From the NCBI RefSeq assembly GCF_008831285.2, contig NC_045142.1, forward strand, positions 749,001 to 813,000: a DNA stretch of 64,000 nt. The letters run 5' to 3'. This stretch comes from Nymphaea colorata. Its lineage: Eukaryota; Streptophyta; Magnoliopsida; Nymphaeales; Nymphaeaceae. The notes beneath the pieces were generated by a model. It saw only the letters and a list, made by a program, of their open reading frames with translations, searched no databases and was not told where the DNA came from. This document shows, one piece after another, positions 1-12,513 of the stretch; position 1 is the stretch's first letter, and every line of letters starts with the position of its first letter. The position numbers and the translations under genes were made by a program.

Positions 1-732
1 GTGTGCATGTGATAATGTCTCAAATAATGGCAAAGTAGCTTTCCAAGCTTTAGTCGACTTTAGAGAGCCTTAGCTTCTAATTACAGGTAAACCTTACGTT
101 AAATTCTTTTTTTCTTCTCCCCAACGATCCTTTACATATATTGAAGCATGAATATTGATCAAGATTAGCATTCATCTTCATGTTGATCGTGGCCGTTCAC
201 TCTTTTGTCTCTCACACTGTCTCACTATTTGTTTTTCTCTTTTCTCTCTCCTCCTTCTTTCCCCTTTCACAAATATCTTCCCCTCAATCGATAATTCTAA
301 GGGAGAAGACGCCTTGAAAAAACCAGCAGTGGCATAGTGCCAGTCTTTAAAAAATTATTTATTTTTAAATAAATATCTTAAATATTTATCCTAACTACCC
401 CTTTAACTATTTTTAAAGCAAATTTTTGTGGCTCACCGGCATTGATATTAGATTAGTTTTACTTTCCCGGTACACACACTTTTTGGATCATGTCAAGCGA
501 CATTCAAATCACATTTTCCTAAGTGCATTGAGCAGAACTTTTTTCAGAATAATTGCTATGTGTCATACATTTTCATATGCAACAGAAAATCTCATCCTTT
601 TTTGCATATGTCATTGCAGTTTGCTTTGATACAAGTGTTTTACATCCTTTGTTGCAAGATTGATGCCAACAAGCACATTTTTGTTTCATTGCTGAAGTCT
701 TTCGCCACAAACAACTAGATGCGTATGCCCCA

Positions 733-950
733 AGACCGGGCGTAGCATAGTGGTTGGGCCAGAGACTGTGTAGAAGGCGAATCACCGATTCGAGTCCCGC
801 GTGTCCCACTTTCATGTACCATAAACAGTGGGACGGTAATAATCTAGTTGAGGTCACTCGGTAGAACTCTCAGGTCCTCAGACCCGGAAGATGCACACCC
901 AGCCTTGACCATGTCTCACAGGACTCCGACAGCATTTTGCTTGTGGTATA
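733..950 (+). mobile_element. tRNA-derived SINE
   Basis: Box A TAGCATAGTGG (743-753) and box B GATTCGAGTCC (787-797) have Pol III promoter spacing and are followed by an unrelated, non-tRNA body of about 150 bases (gtgtcccactttcatg onward). The tRNA part does not fold into a full acceptor stem, so it is not a functional tRNA gene. Exact ends and target-site duplications were not resolved. Confidence 0.65.
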
Positions 951-2349
951 AGCCATAATTAACATCATGGCCAATAAATTAGCACATTTATATCATTCAA
1001 GTGACTTTAAATTTTCTCTCGACTTAAATGCTTATATTATTGTACAATTGATGAAGGGCGTGAAAACCTTTAAAGCCGGAACACATTTTTCAAGCACAAC
1101 ATAAATTCTGTTGGTGGGTTATGTTCTTTCCATTTAGAAAAAGTCTATAAATTTTAAGATGTGTTATGGTGCCTTTCACTTCAATTCACCCTTTTATTTT
1201 GGGGGGCAAAGCAAAGTTCTTCCACAATGCTTCACTTTCAACTCATTGTGGTAGGACCGACCACTCTTTTGCAAAAGGTTTGGGATATTGCACAATGAAT
1301 GTTTTTGTAAGAAAGTCAACAAGTTTTCTTTCGGAGCATCTTTTCTTTTTCAACACTGTGATGTATGTACATACGATTTTTCTGTTGCAAAGATGAAGCT
1401 GGATTGCTATGATCAATGCAAGGCTTGTTGAAAATGCAGAGCCAAACATTTAGCTGCATTCATAGCCATAATGTCTGTGACTTGAAGACCAAGCTTTTTG
1501 TTTACTTAAACGAGAAGGAAAAAGGAAAAAAACTTCCAAACTTCAATTTACTCTGTCCTCCATCAAGAGGTGGCGAGCCCAGTTGGTTCATAACCTTCAT
1601 GGCCCAGTTATATCCCACTAAGTTCATGGCCAATTGAAAATTTGTTAACTATATGAAAAAAAAAAAAAAAAAAATTGGCTCTTCAAAATTAGGATGACTT
1701 TGGGATAAATGGCGGTCAAGTTAGTGGATCGACTCAGCTGGCCCTGTCAAGAGGCTTTCTCTCGAGCAATTTACGTTAATTTTCTTAAAGCTACAATAGA
1801 ATGGGTAAGATCATTTGCTTGTCTTTCGTACACACTTAATCTGTTATGTAGAACACGTCTAAAATTAAATACAACTGGAACATGTTTATGTATAGATTTT
1901 TTAAAGGTTATCGACTTAATATTGTGTAGTTGGATTTCGATTCCTACTCAAATTCAGATGTCATATACATTTTAAGAGTGAATATGGATTTCACTAATGT
2001 TTGTCATAATCGAGTTAGGTTGTATCGGGTTTCGGTCGAATACGGGATTCAGAATAAAATTTGGTTATGAAATTGCGTATCAAATTCAAGTGCAATTAAT
2101 AGTGCTATTCCAATTTTCTTTATCACATCCAAAGAAAAAATTTCCAAACTAGAAAGCTTAGCATTTTCCCCCGCATTTATGAAAAGGAAATTTTTCTTCA
2201 CAAAATCTCTCTCTCTCTCTCTCCCCACATTTACTCGACATGAAGCCTTTAACTGATTCAACCACTACAAGTCTCCTGAGGTCTCCAAATGCATTCAAGC
2301 TTCATGGTTCCTTGGTTCCTTCCCCCGAGAAAGAGAGAGAGAGCTATGA
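951..2349. other. Intergenic, no gene recognised
   Basis: AT-rich sequence between the SINE and the HPt 5' flank. Short ORFs show no family signature. A poly-A run at 1,655-1,674 and a CT tract at 2,209-2,222 are the only simple features. Confidence 0.6.
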
Positions 2350-2702
2350 ATTAAGGATGGGAAGCTTTAATGAGGCGCTACTAAATCCAGCAGGAAGGAA
2401 AGAAGCGTGGGAGCGAGAGAGAGAGAGGGGAGGGAAGGCACTATTAAGTTCGGTGCATATCTCTCCCTCTGGAGACGCTGTTGCACCATATTCTTCTTCT
2501 TCACTGCTTCATTCTACCTTCACCTCTTCTTTCACCCTCGCCCTCTCCTTAGCCATCCTCAACACCCAGCGTCGTTACCTTTTTTTTTTTCTTCTTCTTC
2601 TTCTTCACAGGATGGACGTTGAGGACGTTAACTTGCTAAAGGAACAGCGAGTTGCCTACATCAATTCCCTCATCTGCGAGGTCCCCTCTCTCTCTCTCTT
2701 TC

Positions 2703-2741
<39 letters not shown>

Positions 2742-3020
2742 TTGTGTTTTGCATTAATATCTCTTATTTTATACGTTGTTGCCGTAGGTAAAGGAAGTTT
2801 TCAGTTGTTGGCCGTTGGCTGTCTGAAAATTCATTTTTGTTGGTAGTGTCAAATTTTAGATGAAATGGTTTTAGAAGAGTAGCCAAGGAATAGAAGGTAA
2901 TCAGAGTCCCACTGTACTTCTGATTGATGGTTCGAAGATGAGCTTTAGTGGCACTTTAATTGCCCTTATTCCCATGCTGATAGTTCGGACATGAGTCACC
3001 CTGTACATTTTGATTTTCTT
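2350..3020 (+). repeat. HPt-gene 5' flank and intron-1 segment, parent of two downstream copies
   Basis: Two stretches here, aatgaggcgctactaaatcc near 2,373 and the intron-1 block from about 2,772 (taaaggaagttttcag) to 3,020 (gctgatagttcggacatgag), recur in order at 9.4-10.3 kb and 16.3-17.8 kb. HPt exon 1 lies between them here and is not recognisable in the copies. Confidence 0.7.
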
Positions 3021-6000
3021 TTATTGTCCTCTCTGATGGTTCAGAAATGGACCTACGCGATCTTTGCTTCATGGGCAGCCTCAGGATGTGGCCCTAAATG
3101 AGTATAGACGACCTGCTCAGTGCTGAAAAACATGTGTAGAAAACATTCTCTCACTGGTGGGTAAAATTTTGCTGGCCTATTTTGTTAATGCAATGCCTTT
3201 GGCGTGGCATTGAAAATCTGCCACGAAAGTGAGTGGTAAGAAAATTCACTCTTCTTTTATGCGATTGGAAGATTCTTCTGTCGTGGTCTTGAGAATCAGC
3301 CATTTAAATGACTGTTGTTGAAGAAGACGTATTCCATTTTATGCCGTTGGAAGAATATCTTAGCTATGTAGCTAATAACCATTAATTAATTTTTTTTCCT
3401 GCAAGTTCCTTTTCATGCATGTTCTATGTTAACAAAAATGCAATTTATTTCTTCTTGTTGCATGGGAGAAGAAAGATCACAGAATTGGCGACTTTTTCTT
3501 TTTAACTTCAAGCGCACGGATGTGAATTGGAAAAGAAAGCGGATTATATGTAATACATGTGTATGATTATGTGTGTGTGATTGTCTGTCAATACTCCTTG
3601 AGCACTGCGACAAGTACATGTTTAAACCATAAGCGAGAGCCAGAAGATGGAATTAATGTCATTGCATTTCGTCCAAATATAGGATGGGTGAAACCGTGAA
3701 AATCTAAGCTATTGACCAGCTTGACATGAATTCGACCTTTCATGATGTCTGGTTGGTGCGATCAGCGTATTTTTTTTTCCACTTCTGTATTTCCTTGGGA
3801 CGAGTATTGCAGTTGTCTGAACTATCATTCTTTTCCTTCTCCTTGCTTGTAGGGACACCTTGATGAGCAATTCAAGCAGGTACAGATGCTGCAAGATGCT
3901 AACAATCCTGAATTTGTGGTAGATTTGATTAACTTGTACTGTCAAGATTCGGAGAACATCTTAGCAGAACTGAGCCGATCTCTGTACGTACTACCTCATT
4001 CTTGTCACAATCTGAACTCATTTGTATAGAACATGACAGTTTTTCGTACAATTATTTTTCTGAGATGTTCGGCCTTGCTGTTGCAGGAATGAGGATGCAC
4101 CTGATTTCAAAAAGATTGATGCATCTGTTCACCAATTAAAAGGAAGCAGTGCAAGGTAGCTTGATCATGTCATCTAAGCTTGTCCAATAATCACATTTGA
4201 TGTATGACACAGAAAGTCCATATGACTACAATTGTAAAGTATTTATGTGCGTAACTTACACCTGCGCTTTGCTGTGGATGATGTATTTATGGGCACATGT
4301 AGACATTTATATCAGTGTTATGATCCTGTCTTTTCCAATTTACAATTGAGATAGTTCTTGCAGTGTGGGTGCTAATCAAGTTAAGTTGGCTTGTATCGAG
4401 CTGCGTACCTGCTGCGAGCAAGCAAATAAACATGGGTGAGTGGCTCACTCCTTTTAGAGTTCCGTTACCTTTGGCTATAGGAATACCTAGCAAGCCTCAA
4501 ATGTGCCATACTCTTGTCTCGCATACTTAGTGTTCTAATGTGATTAAAAAAAAAAATCCCAAGTTTGTTTAAAACGACCACAATTTGATTTCATATGCAC
4601 CTCGTGCACTTCAATCATTGTTATGGTTTGCTGCAAAATACAAAAGTGACTTATGCTGTCCAGGCCATGTGAACTCTGGAAGAGAGCCTAATCTTAAAAC
4701 TTTTGAGACAGTTTCACTTCAGTCAGTTAATGGATGCATTGGATCCTAACATCTCACAGAAGTTAGTTTTTTATGTTGATTTAAACGCTGAACTTAAGAT
4801 CACACGTAGTTGAAGGATTCATCATCAGTTTTTTTTTATTATGCTTCAAACAATTGAATAGCATCAAGACTCATTGCGTTTCTAACCACCTGATCACATT
4901 TCACCTTTGTATTGCACTTGTATTGATTTTGTGTTTCATCATTGCATCGACTATCATTTCCAAAAAATGTCCTTTTTATTTTCAAAAGAGTCTCTCTATT
5001 TTCTGATAAAATTGTGAAGCTGCATATCGTTTGCAGGTGTATAGATGCACTGAACACGATCAAGCAAAAGTTTTACATTCTACAAAATAAATTGGAAACA
5101 CTGGTTCAGGTAAAGTAGAAAATCTGCTGCACTTTTCCCATTATCCAATCTAGCGCTTTGTTTATTCAGGCAAATTAAGTTTAGCATCTAAAATGGATTT
5201 AGATCTGTTCTGATTGTTCTCTGCTCTCTGCAAGCCAATTAGATTGTGAATGCAATACGTAGGAGGGAACCAACCGTTCCTGGTTTGTTGCCATTCTGAT
5301 AAATGTCTACCATATCACCCATGGATGACAAATGTTTTTGTTTCTCATTTTCAAATTCCAAACCTGGCAAAAGATGCTTTGAGTAAAAAACACATTCATA
5401 TTGTAAAAATAAGGTGTTCAACTCATGAGGTAATATTTATTGTTGTTAACTAGCAAACAGAGTGAAGAAAGCATGGGTTTCAAATACAAGAGCATCAGTG
5501 ACATAGCAGAATTTCAATGTCATAAATAAAGAAGAGACTTTCTAGCCGACTTTGTTTCCAATGGACATTTGCTTGAAGTTAGGCTCCTGACTTCTATTGC
5601 CAAAAGTTGGAAATATATGTACATCAAGAATCACTAATGAGGATTGCATCACATCAACACTCATTGCAAACAACACCCTGGAAACAAGTTGCTTTAACCA
5701 AAAGCTCCAAAAGACATAGAGCAACCAGCATTACAAGCACTAACCAGTGAACAAAAAATGCAATGTATGCAGAACTACAGATTGCTTGACCAGAGGAGAA
5801 TCCGACTAGAAATTTGTGAAATGGAAAAAAAAGGAACTTAATGAGGAGACTAAAACTAGATTATCTATTCAGAGGATATCAAACAATTCTATCTAAATTT
5901 GATGTGTCTAAAGTAGAGACTTGAACTCAAGGTTGAAAAGGATTTAGTTAAGAAAATTAATAGTTAATGGAAGTGCAGATGCAGATATGACTTTGTAGCT

Positions 6001-6312
6001 GGACCAAGAAAGTCTTCATCTTAAGGTAATCCAACCATATGAATAATGAGATCTCTTGCATTGTTGACAACTATTTGTATGCAACAAATTCTTGTATTGC
6101 CAGTCAATGACTCCTATTTTCAAATTTCAATTACATATGCTGATTAAACTTAGTTGTTCTTCACTTAAAAATGGTGTTTGTCTGAAAGCTCTTAATTTGT
6201 TTCTATATGTCCAAGTCTTGAGTCTGCAAGGATAACATGTTTCTTTATTTGATGGTTTTTTATTGTGCAGCTGGAGGGGAAAATTCAGGCCCTTGAAGAT
6301 GCTCATCTTTGA
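2612..6312 (+). CDS. Histidine-containing phosphotransfer protein (AHP/HPt family), 6 exons, 151 aa
   Basis: Exons by eye: 2612-2680, 3853-3983, 4087-4155, 4364-4435, 5037-5109, 6271-6312; every intron is GT-AG and the frame is continuous to TGA. The product starts MDVEDVNLLKEQ. The HPt core is residues 24-110, with the motif HQLKGSS holding the phospho-acceptor His82, followed by SVGANQVK. Length (151 aa) and exon pattern match plant AHPs, so this is a true HPt and not a His-lacking pseudo-HPt. In the cytokinin multistep relay such proteins shuttle between cytosol and nucleus, carrying phosphate from sensor histidine kinases to response regulators. The C-terminal part (KQKFYILQNKLETLVQ onward) is a predicted amphipathic helix. 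A pyrimidine tract ending in cag sits directly before the ATG, so a 5'-UTR intron is possible. Introns 1 and 5 exceed 1.1 kb. The 5' flank and intron 1 have degenerate copies at 9.2 and 16.2 kb. Confidence 0.93.
2703..2741 (+). repeat. (TA)n(TG)n microsatellite in HPt intron 1
   Basis: Alternating TA then TG run, 22 bases beyond the exon-1 donor. Confidence 0.9.
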
Positions 6313-7337
6313 TCCTTGGCTTTCTAAATATATTTGGGATGGAAATGAACATCTACAGTTCTTTGTTTTCCTGCTTGAATGTGTTTCCAGTATGCTGTTT
6401 AATTATGCAAATGGAGGTTTTTTCAACATTTTGTATAAATAGTGCTATAGCCAACATGCCAGCAGCAATTTTAAGGATAGACAAGGAATTAATGTGAGGA
6501 AAGCCATTGATTGTTTTACCTGTCAAGAATGAGTCTGTGGAATAGGAATGCAAATGGTCTCCAATTTGGTTTAAAACCTGAATCTGATTAGTAGTTTTGC
6601 TAACCTGGATCCACATCAAGATAACTGCAGTGTTGAATTTTATTTAAATGTAAGAACAGAATACCAAATAAAAATAACACTAGAATCTGAAATGCTTATG
6701 AGAAATTAAGCCAAAAGACCCAATAAAGAGGCTGAAAAAACATTAGTAACTAGTTGATACAATTTAACACAACAATGGAATATAATTCCTTAGAGACTGA
6801 GGAAACAGTAGCAACTGAACAGTGAACTACTCCAAGAAAGAAAATGAAGACTTACTCGAGTGAAACTTACATCGAGAAGCCAAGTCACAAAATTCGGAAA
6901 AATGGGGAAAGTATCACCCAACGCCGTGGATGTTCTGGCCTTCCTTATTCTCCATCAAATAGCTGGTTAAACCTTTCGGTCTCAATGTTAAGAGAATCGA
7001 AAAGCCTTTTCATTGAAAACTTACATGATACAGAACTTGTTCGACATTATACAGCTTCTCAAACAAAAAATCATTGAGCCAAAGCACCCAAATCTAACAA
7101 TTGAAGTCAACGACGAAAACATGGCATCAAAGGGAAAAGGAAGAAAAGGCCCACAACCTGGAAGAATGTGTTCCAACTTCCAATAATGTTTTGTTCCAAG
7201 GAGGATGAGTTAAAAATGCATCAAAAAACAAAATAACTAGAAACATATCTACCAATCATGTAAGCATACTTATACTACTAAACAAGTAAACAACGAGAAA
7301 AATATATCTAAAAAATCATACTTATAGAAGGAAACAA

Positions 7338-7759
7338 CTATCTCTTAAGCAAGATTTCCACAATTCTGCAGTAGTCACCAAGTCCAAAGGCTGCTTTTGA
7401 TATGAAACTCATCGTCCCCACATCGGTTACCCATGGATTACTATTTGCCGCTTCTTCTGTCCTTCTTTTGAAACCCCAAAATTAAAATAAAGAGGAAAAA
7501 TCTGAAAACAAAGCAGACTGTCATCAACTGAATGAACAATTGCATGTCCAAATTAAAAGAAAAACTACGGAAAGTCAAACACCCGACTTATAACCAAAGA
7601 AAAATAAGCCACCGAGATTGAAGCATACCACTCTTCAGGGGTTACGCTGGTCAAGGCCAACTGAGAGCTTCTGAGCTTCTCTCTGAGGAAGAAAGAGGCC
7701 TGCTTCCTCATCTTGCCAAGGAAAGGGGTGCGCATACTGTTGTTGCTAAGGATTGGCAT
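7338..7759 (-). pseudogene. Truncated ENTH-domain (epsin-like) gene, two exons, 84 aa, 3' exons missing
   Basis: On the minus strand, exon 1 (7759-7629) encodes MRTPFLGKMRKQASFFLREK and the LALTSVTPEE stretch. A GT donor joins to exon 2 (7461-7338), which encodes TEEAANSNPWVTD, then SKAAFGLGDYCRIVEILLKR and TAG. This matches in order the N-terminal half of the plant ENTH family that begins with KKQASFFLKEK, LALTDVTP, TEEAT and NPWAPD (from family knowledge). ENTH proteins bind phosphoinositides and act in clathrin-coated vesicle formation. The family continues HKRLVKFDRKNWR, which is absent here. Where that intron donor is expected, the sequence after AAGAG reads atagtt instead of gtagtt, creating the stop. 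I found no later ENTH exons between 6,313 and 7,337. The fragment is convergent with the HPt gene. It could be expressed as a short protein, but a decaying relic is more likely. Confidence 0.7.
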
Positions 7760-9184
7760 CGAAGAAGAAAAAGAGGAGGGTGCAAGTGAAACTACTCCAC
7801 GAACGATAAAATCCCTCCCTCTGTCTTTCTCTTTCCGGATTCCGCCAGTATGATAATATTGATGAAGAGTAAATGTTCATCTCGAGCTCGAGTCGAGCTC
7901 AATAAAATAAGCTCGAGCTTAGTTTGAGAATGAGGCCGAGAAGAATAGCAAAACAAGGCAAGAATGCTTAGCAATCCCCAAGAACCGATCCATATATGCT
8001 TATTTGAATATAACAAACGCATCCGACTGAGATCTTAAAGGCATGGAACATAAATGTATGACTCGAATCAGTAGGAAAAATACATTGGGGGCACTTTTTA
8101 AGATTTAATGGTTATACTATATTGTGTCATAAGATCGAATATAAATATCACGTCATTTCCAGATTTCTTTTATTTGCGTATTAATTGCATATATTTTCCA
8201 GCCCTTGATGCTGCCAAAGTTATAAAAACCTCATGTTCTTCTATACATCGCGAGAGTTTGCATTGAATCATTCTCTCTAGCATGACCTCACATTGCGAGT
8301 TTGGCTTTGGATATTGCTCAAAGTCTTTAAATTTGCCTCAAGGCTAAGTATCAGTTAGTTTGGGAATCGGGCCAGCGGGTGCCATTTGACAGCTTAGAGG
8401 CTTAGGACTGTCTGATTTGAATTAGGCATGGCTTGATTTTATTTTAACAAAAATTTTAAAACATATGCATTATATACAAAAAATATGTTTATAATTTAAT
8501 AATAAAATTTTTTGTTGGGCCCGTGCCCACTCTTAGTGTCAGTTGGTGGGTGGAGATAGTCCTAGTTTTTTTTTTTTTTTTGGAGGATCATTTGTAATTT
8601 TTGTATCAGCCAAAGTTATTATCAACCTTCCCTTTCCATGGTGTCAGAATATTGTAAACGTGATTACAGCAAACTCGTTCAGGACTTCTCTTTATCAATC
8701 AAACCAACCTACGGCTACCATTCTGTTTTTCAAAATATATTTTCACGTTAATTTTTACGTCCTTCTCTTTCTACCTCTCACAAATACAAATCTATCCTTT
8801 AGGATTCTACATTACTCTTTGAAGTAAAAAAAATTCTGTAAGAACTTCTGTGCATTGTGACAAGCAACATTAAGAGAGTAAAAAGAAGGAAATGAGTAAA
8901 AGAACATCTAAGCATACAAGATTTTTCCTTTGTACATGTGTTATCTTTTAGAAAGCATAATTAACTATTGCAAGCAGCTAGCTTTGCAATAAAGGTTGGG
9001 GTGATAATGCTCCCAGCAGAGTTGCTTCGGAAATCTGGGACTAAAACTCATGATTTTCTTCTAATAGTAGGCTCTAGAGGAATTAAAATTCTTGTATCTA
9101 ACGTTATTTGTCATTTCCTTATTTTTCCTCTTTTAATATTACTCAATTACAATACATAGAAGTTCTTACTCAGAAATCTAACTT
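7760..9184. other. Intergenic, upstream of the ENTH relic
   Basis: No promoter or exon could be assigned. cgagctcgagtcgagctc-type repeats of GAGCTC occur at 7,880-7,920. Confidence 0.5.
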
Positions 9185-10340
9185 CAAAGACAATTGGTTG
9201 GCTAGATGTTTCGTGGTCACCAGATTTCTTTCTCTGTTAGGATTATCCTTGATTGTCATCATAACCTTCGGTGCTTCATCTTCAAAATGTTGACGATTTT
9301 TTATACTACAATTCCTTTCCTGATTTCTCATTTTGATTACACTCCTCCAATTTGAGTTGACATGGTAAGTGTTATGCTTTGTGTTATCTTTAAGGATGCT
9401 CTAATGAGGTGCTACTAAAACAAGCAGGAAGGAAAGATTGGGCAAGAAAATATAGATAGTGTTTTTCTGTTATAGAAAAAAAAAAAAAATCATTACCTAA
9501 TAGTTTCTGTTAACTTTTGCTTATCCATGGAGATGTAAGCCAACTGTTTGGGGGGCACCATATTTCTTTCTCTGTTAAAATTATCCTTGATTGTCATGAC
9601 AGTCTTTGGCATTTTTATCTCCACAATCTTGACCAACTGTCAAGCAATTTGTGGTATGGATACATACATAGAAAACTTGGATTCCTCTAGAATCCAACAC
9701 TGGGTTATGTATACATACATAGAAAATGTGGATTCCTCTACAATTCAGGCATTGGGCTTCATGTGTATATATATGTGCGTGTAGAAAACTTGGATTCATC
9801 CAAAATCTGTCATTTGGCCTCGTGCAAGAGAGGCAGCCATGCACCCGACGGATGCCATCGAGAGGCCCTACTGTCCTTGGGGATTCAGTCCCTCGTCTAC
9901 ATATATATGTGTGTGTATATTTGTGATCATGAGTTGATATACTGTATGTCTATATTCATTTCTACATTGTTGTTGTAGATAAAGGATGTTTTATAGTTAT
10001 TCTCCGTTTGTTGTCTGGAAATTCATATTTGTTGGTAGCAATGCTTGATCCAGGAGAAGACGAACGGTAATGCGTTCTCTTTCGTTCATTTTTTTTTCCA
10101 AATTACTTATGAAATAAAGAAAATGTCGCGTTGTTTTGTGGAGGACCGATCAAATTCTAGATTAAGTGGGATTAAAACTTAAAGAATAAAGCAAAGAACT
10201 GAAGGTAATCATAGAAATTACGAATAAGAGTTGATGATTGTCTATGTATCTTTTTTGTTGGTCGTGATTGGTGAGCGAGTCTCAGTGTACTTTTGATTGA
10301 TGGCATAGCCATAGAAACAGCAGTTCGTTCAATTTTTCCC
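9185..10340 (+). repeat. Copy 1 of the HPt 5'-flank/intron-1 block, without HPt exons
   Basis: Contains aatgaggtgctactaaaac (about 9,404), the block agataaaggatgttttatag to gttggtagcaatgcttg (about 9,977-10,050), and gaactgaaggtaatcat to gtacttttgattgatgg (10,197-10,303). These match the HPt 5' region and 16.3-17.6 kb. It also holds two local copies of a unit with ttctttctctgttaggatta and atccttgattgtcat (9,220 and 9,567). No ORF resembles HPt. Confidence 0.7.
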
Positions 10341-10373
<33 letters not shown>

Positions 10374-10374
<1 letters not shown>

Positions 10375-10940
10375 AGAAAAGCTACACCCGAGTTTGCCTT
10401 GCTGCAGAAGTTAAGCTCGCTTTTGCAAGTTCTTTAAAACTTTCCAAAATAATGCAAAAGGCCACTAGGTGAGGGCGAATGGTGATTTACCACTCACTTG
10501 ATGACAACTTCACGCAAACCAACCTTTTGTTCTCCTCAACAATGGAAAACAAATGTCCAAGGCTTGCTTGTCATAGCTTAATTTGTTGTATTCCAAAATA
10601 AAATGGTGGCTTTTCCTTGTGAGGTTCAAGGTAGAACTACTAAAATGATAACAGATCGATCTCAAAGGTCATATTCAAACACGGAAGTGTCCGGATTAAA
10701 TTTTAGAGAAACTTTAGAGAATACAACAAATTAAGCTATGACACGCATGTTGGACACTTGTTTTCCATTGTTGAGGGGAACAAAAGGTTGGTTTTGCGTG
10801 AAGTTGTCATCAAGTGAGTGGTAAAATACCATTTGCCCTCACCTACCCGCCTTTTGCATTATTTTGGAAAGTTCTAAAGAACTTGCAAAAATGAGCTTAA
10901 CTTCTGCAGCAAGGCAAACTCGGGCCTAGCTTTTCCTCTT
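10374..10940. mobile_element. Foldback/MITE with about 220-bp terminal inverted repeats
   Basis: The left arm 10374-10594 (gaaaagctacacccgagttt inward) and right arm 10718-10940 (reverse complement gaggaaaagctaggcccgag) match along their full length with small differences. A unique spacer of about 123 bp separates them. No ORF. It sits between two TA/CA-rich tracts, so target duplications cannot be read. Confidence 0.85.
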
Positions 10941-11329
10941 CATAGAAAAGCACATAACTAGTTAGATATATCATCAATCAATAGGAGCGCATATATATAT
11001 ATATATGATTACCTTGTATTGTGAAAATGATGAGAAGAATATAGCAATACATTGTAACCAACAAAATTCCTATATCAACCAGACTGGAGTGGATGTATCC
11101 GCGAGGACTTAGATCTAAAAAGGACGAGAATGTCATATAGTCGATCTGCATCACCTCTACCAGTATTTATATAAAATCTTAGAAAATAAAGGGGTATAGA
11201 TTAGGTCATGGAGCCCTTTCCATCTCTATCTATTGTCTTTTTTTTTTGCATCTGACTTGATCTATGGGCCTTTGAGATGAGCAGGAGATTAATAACAACC
11301 CACCCCACAGAAAGAAAGCCCAAAGGTTT

Positions 11330-11480
11330 CTCTCAGTTGTCTCTCGGTTCAGGGCTGCTTCATGAAGGATCTAAGTGAGGTCCAGTGCACCTTTCATTAA
11401 GATCTCCACTGTTTAGAGTCCGAAGGAATAACACTATGGGATTCGAACCAACAACCTCATGAGGCAACATGATCCATGGG
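11330..11480 (-). mobile_element. Possible degenerate tRNA-like SINE fragment
   Basis: On the minus strand, CTCATGAGGTTGTTGGTTCGAATCCC resembles the anticodon-to-T-arm half of a tRNA, with a perfect box B GGTTCGAATCC at 11449-11439. It continues into a body that includes aaacagtgg, a string also present in the SINE at 733. The 5' tRNA half and box A are not convincing. Confidence 0.35.
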
Positions 11481-12453
11481 GCTTCACCTTTCCCCTGCTA
11501 CTTCGAAGCTTGTGCCTTGGATGGATCCCCCGGCCAAACTCACCCTTCCCCTCTTCTCCTTCCCTTCTGTCGTCTTTCTCCCCCAGCCTTCCCTATAACA
11601 TTGCTTCCCTCTCTCCGTCTCCCTTTGCATTCCTGAAGAGCAGAGATGGCTGAGATGTAATGCTTTGTCACTCTTATTTTTCGGTTGCCATCCTTCTTTC
11701 TCTGTGATCCCGTTACACATTGGCAGTTCTCGAGAGAGAAAGAGGATGTAGATTTTAGACAGAGAAAGAGGGATGGTAACGGAAAACTAGGAGTGAGAGA
11801 GAACTATATCTCCCCACCTTTGCACATTAGAAAGGGAACGCAGAGAGTGACAGAGTTGTTACGGAAGAGAGGGTAAGTTTAGGAAGACCAAGGGTGAAGG
11901 AGTACAGAGCGGGAGGAGAAGATGGAAAGGATGAGTCGTGCAGGAGGATCTAGAGAAATCATGTTAGATGCACTGAGTGGAAAAACAGCATAAGGAGATG
12001 GAAGGGGCTCGGTGGCCTAATCTACTCCCTTTTGTTTTCTAAGATTTTATGTAAATACTGGAAGAGGTGGTGCATATCACTTTTCTGATCGATGATATAT
12101 AAGAGTTTCATCTTTTTTAGTTCTAAACTCCCATCTTTGCATCCACTCGCCTTGAATAGGAAGTTATCGTCATGAAAGGAATTCAACTCAGCGGTCAAAT
12201 TCCAATCCAAACTCAGACTGGGAAGCTATTCTTGAATATAACGCTTATGTGAAACTGGATTAATAAATCTTTATTGGTTCCCCGTCAGATATCAAACTTG
12301 TTAACAAAACTGATAAGGATGATAAGTGATGAATCCGTTGGAGAGAAAATCAGCAATCAAGATATGAATAAAGATGTCAAGAAGGTAATAGAAGATTGTG
12401 ATCAAATAAAAAAGGCAGAAAAATCAGAAGAAAAGGAAAGGCGGAAATTTGGG

Positions 12454-12513
12454 GATCAGATGAAGATTTCATCTAATTTGAGTGATCAGATGAAGATTTC
12501 ATCTAATTTGAGT
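12454..12513 (+). repeat. 30-bp perfect tandem duplication
   Basis: Two identical 30-base units, each starting gatcagatgaag. They keep the frame of a short lysine/glutamate-rich ORF (12274-12522), which duplicates SDQMKISSNL. The ORF has no recognised homology. Confidence 0.9.

Noticed and set aside
733..805. Functional tRNA gene
   Set aside because: Boxes A and B are present, but no full cloverleaf or acceptor stem could be built and a SINE-like body follows.
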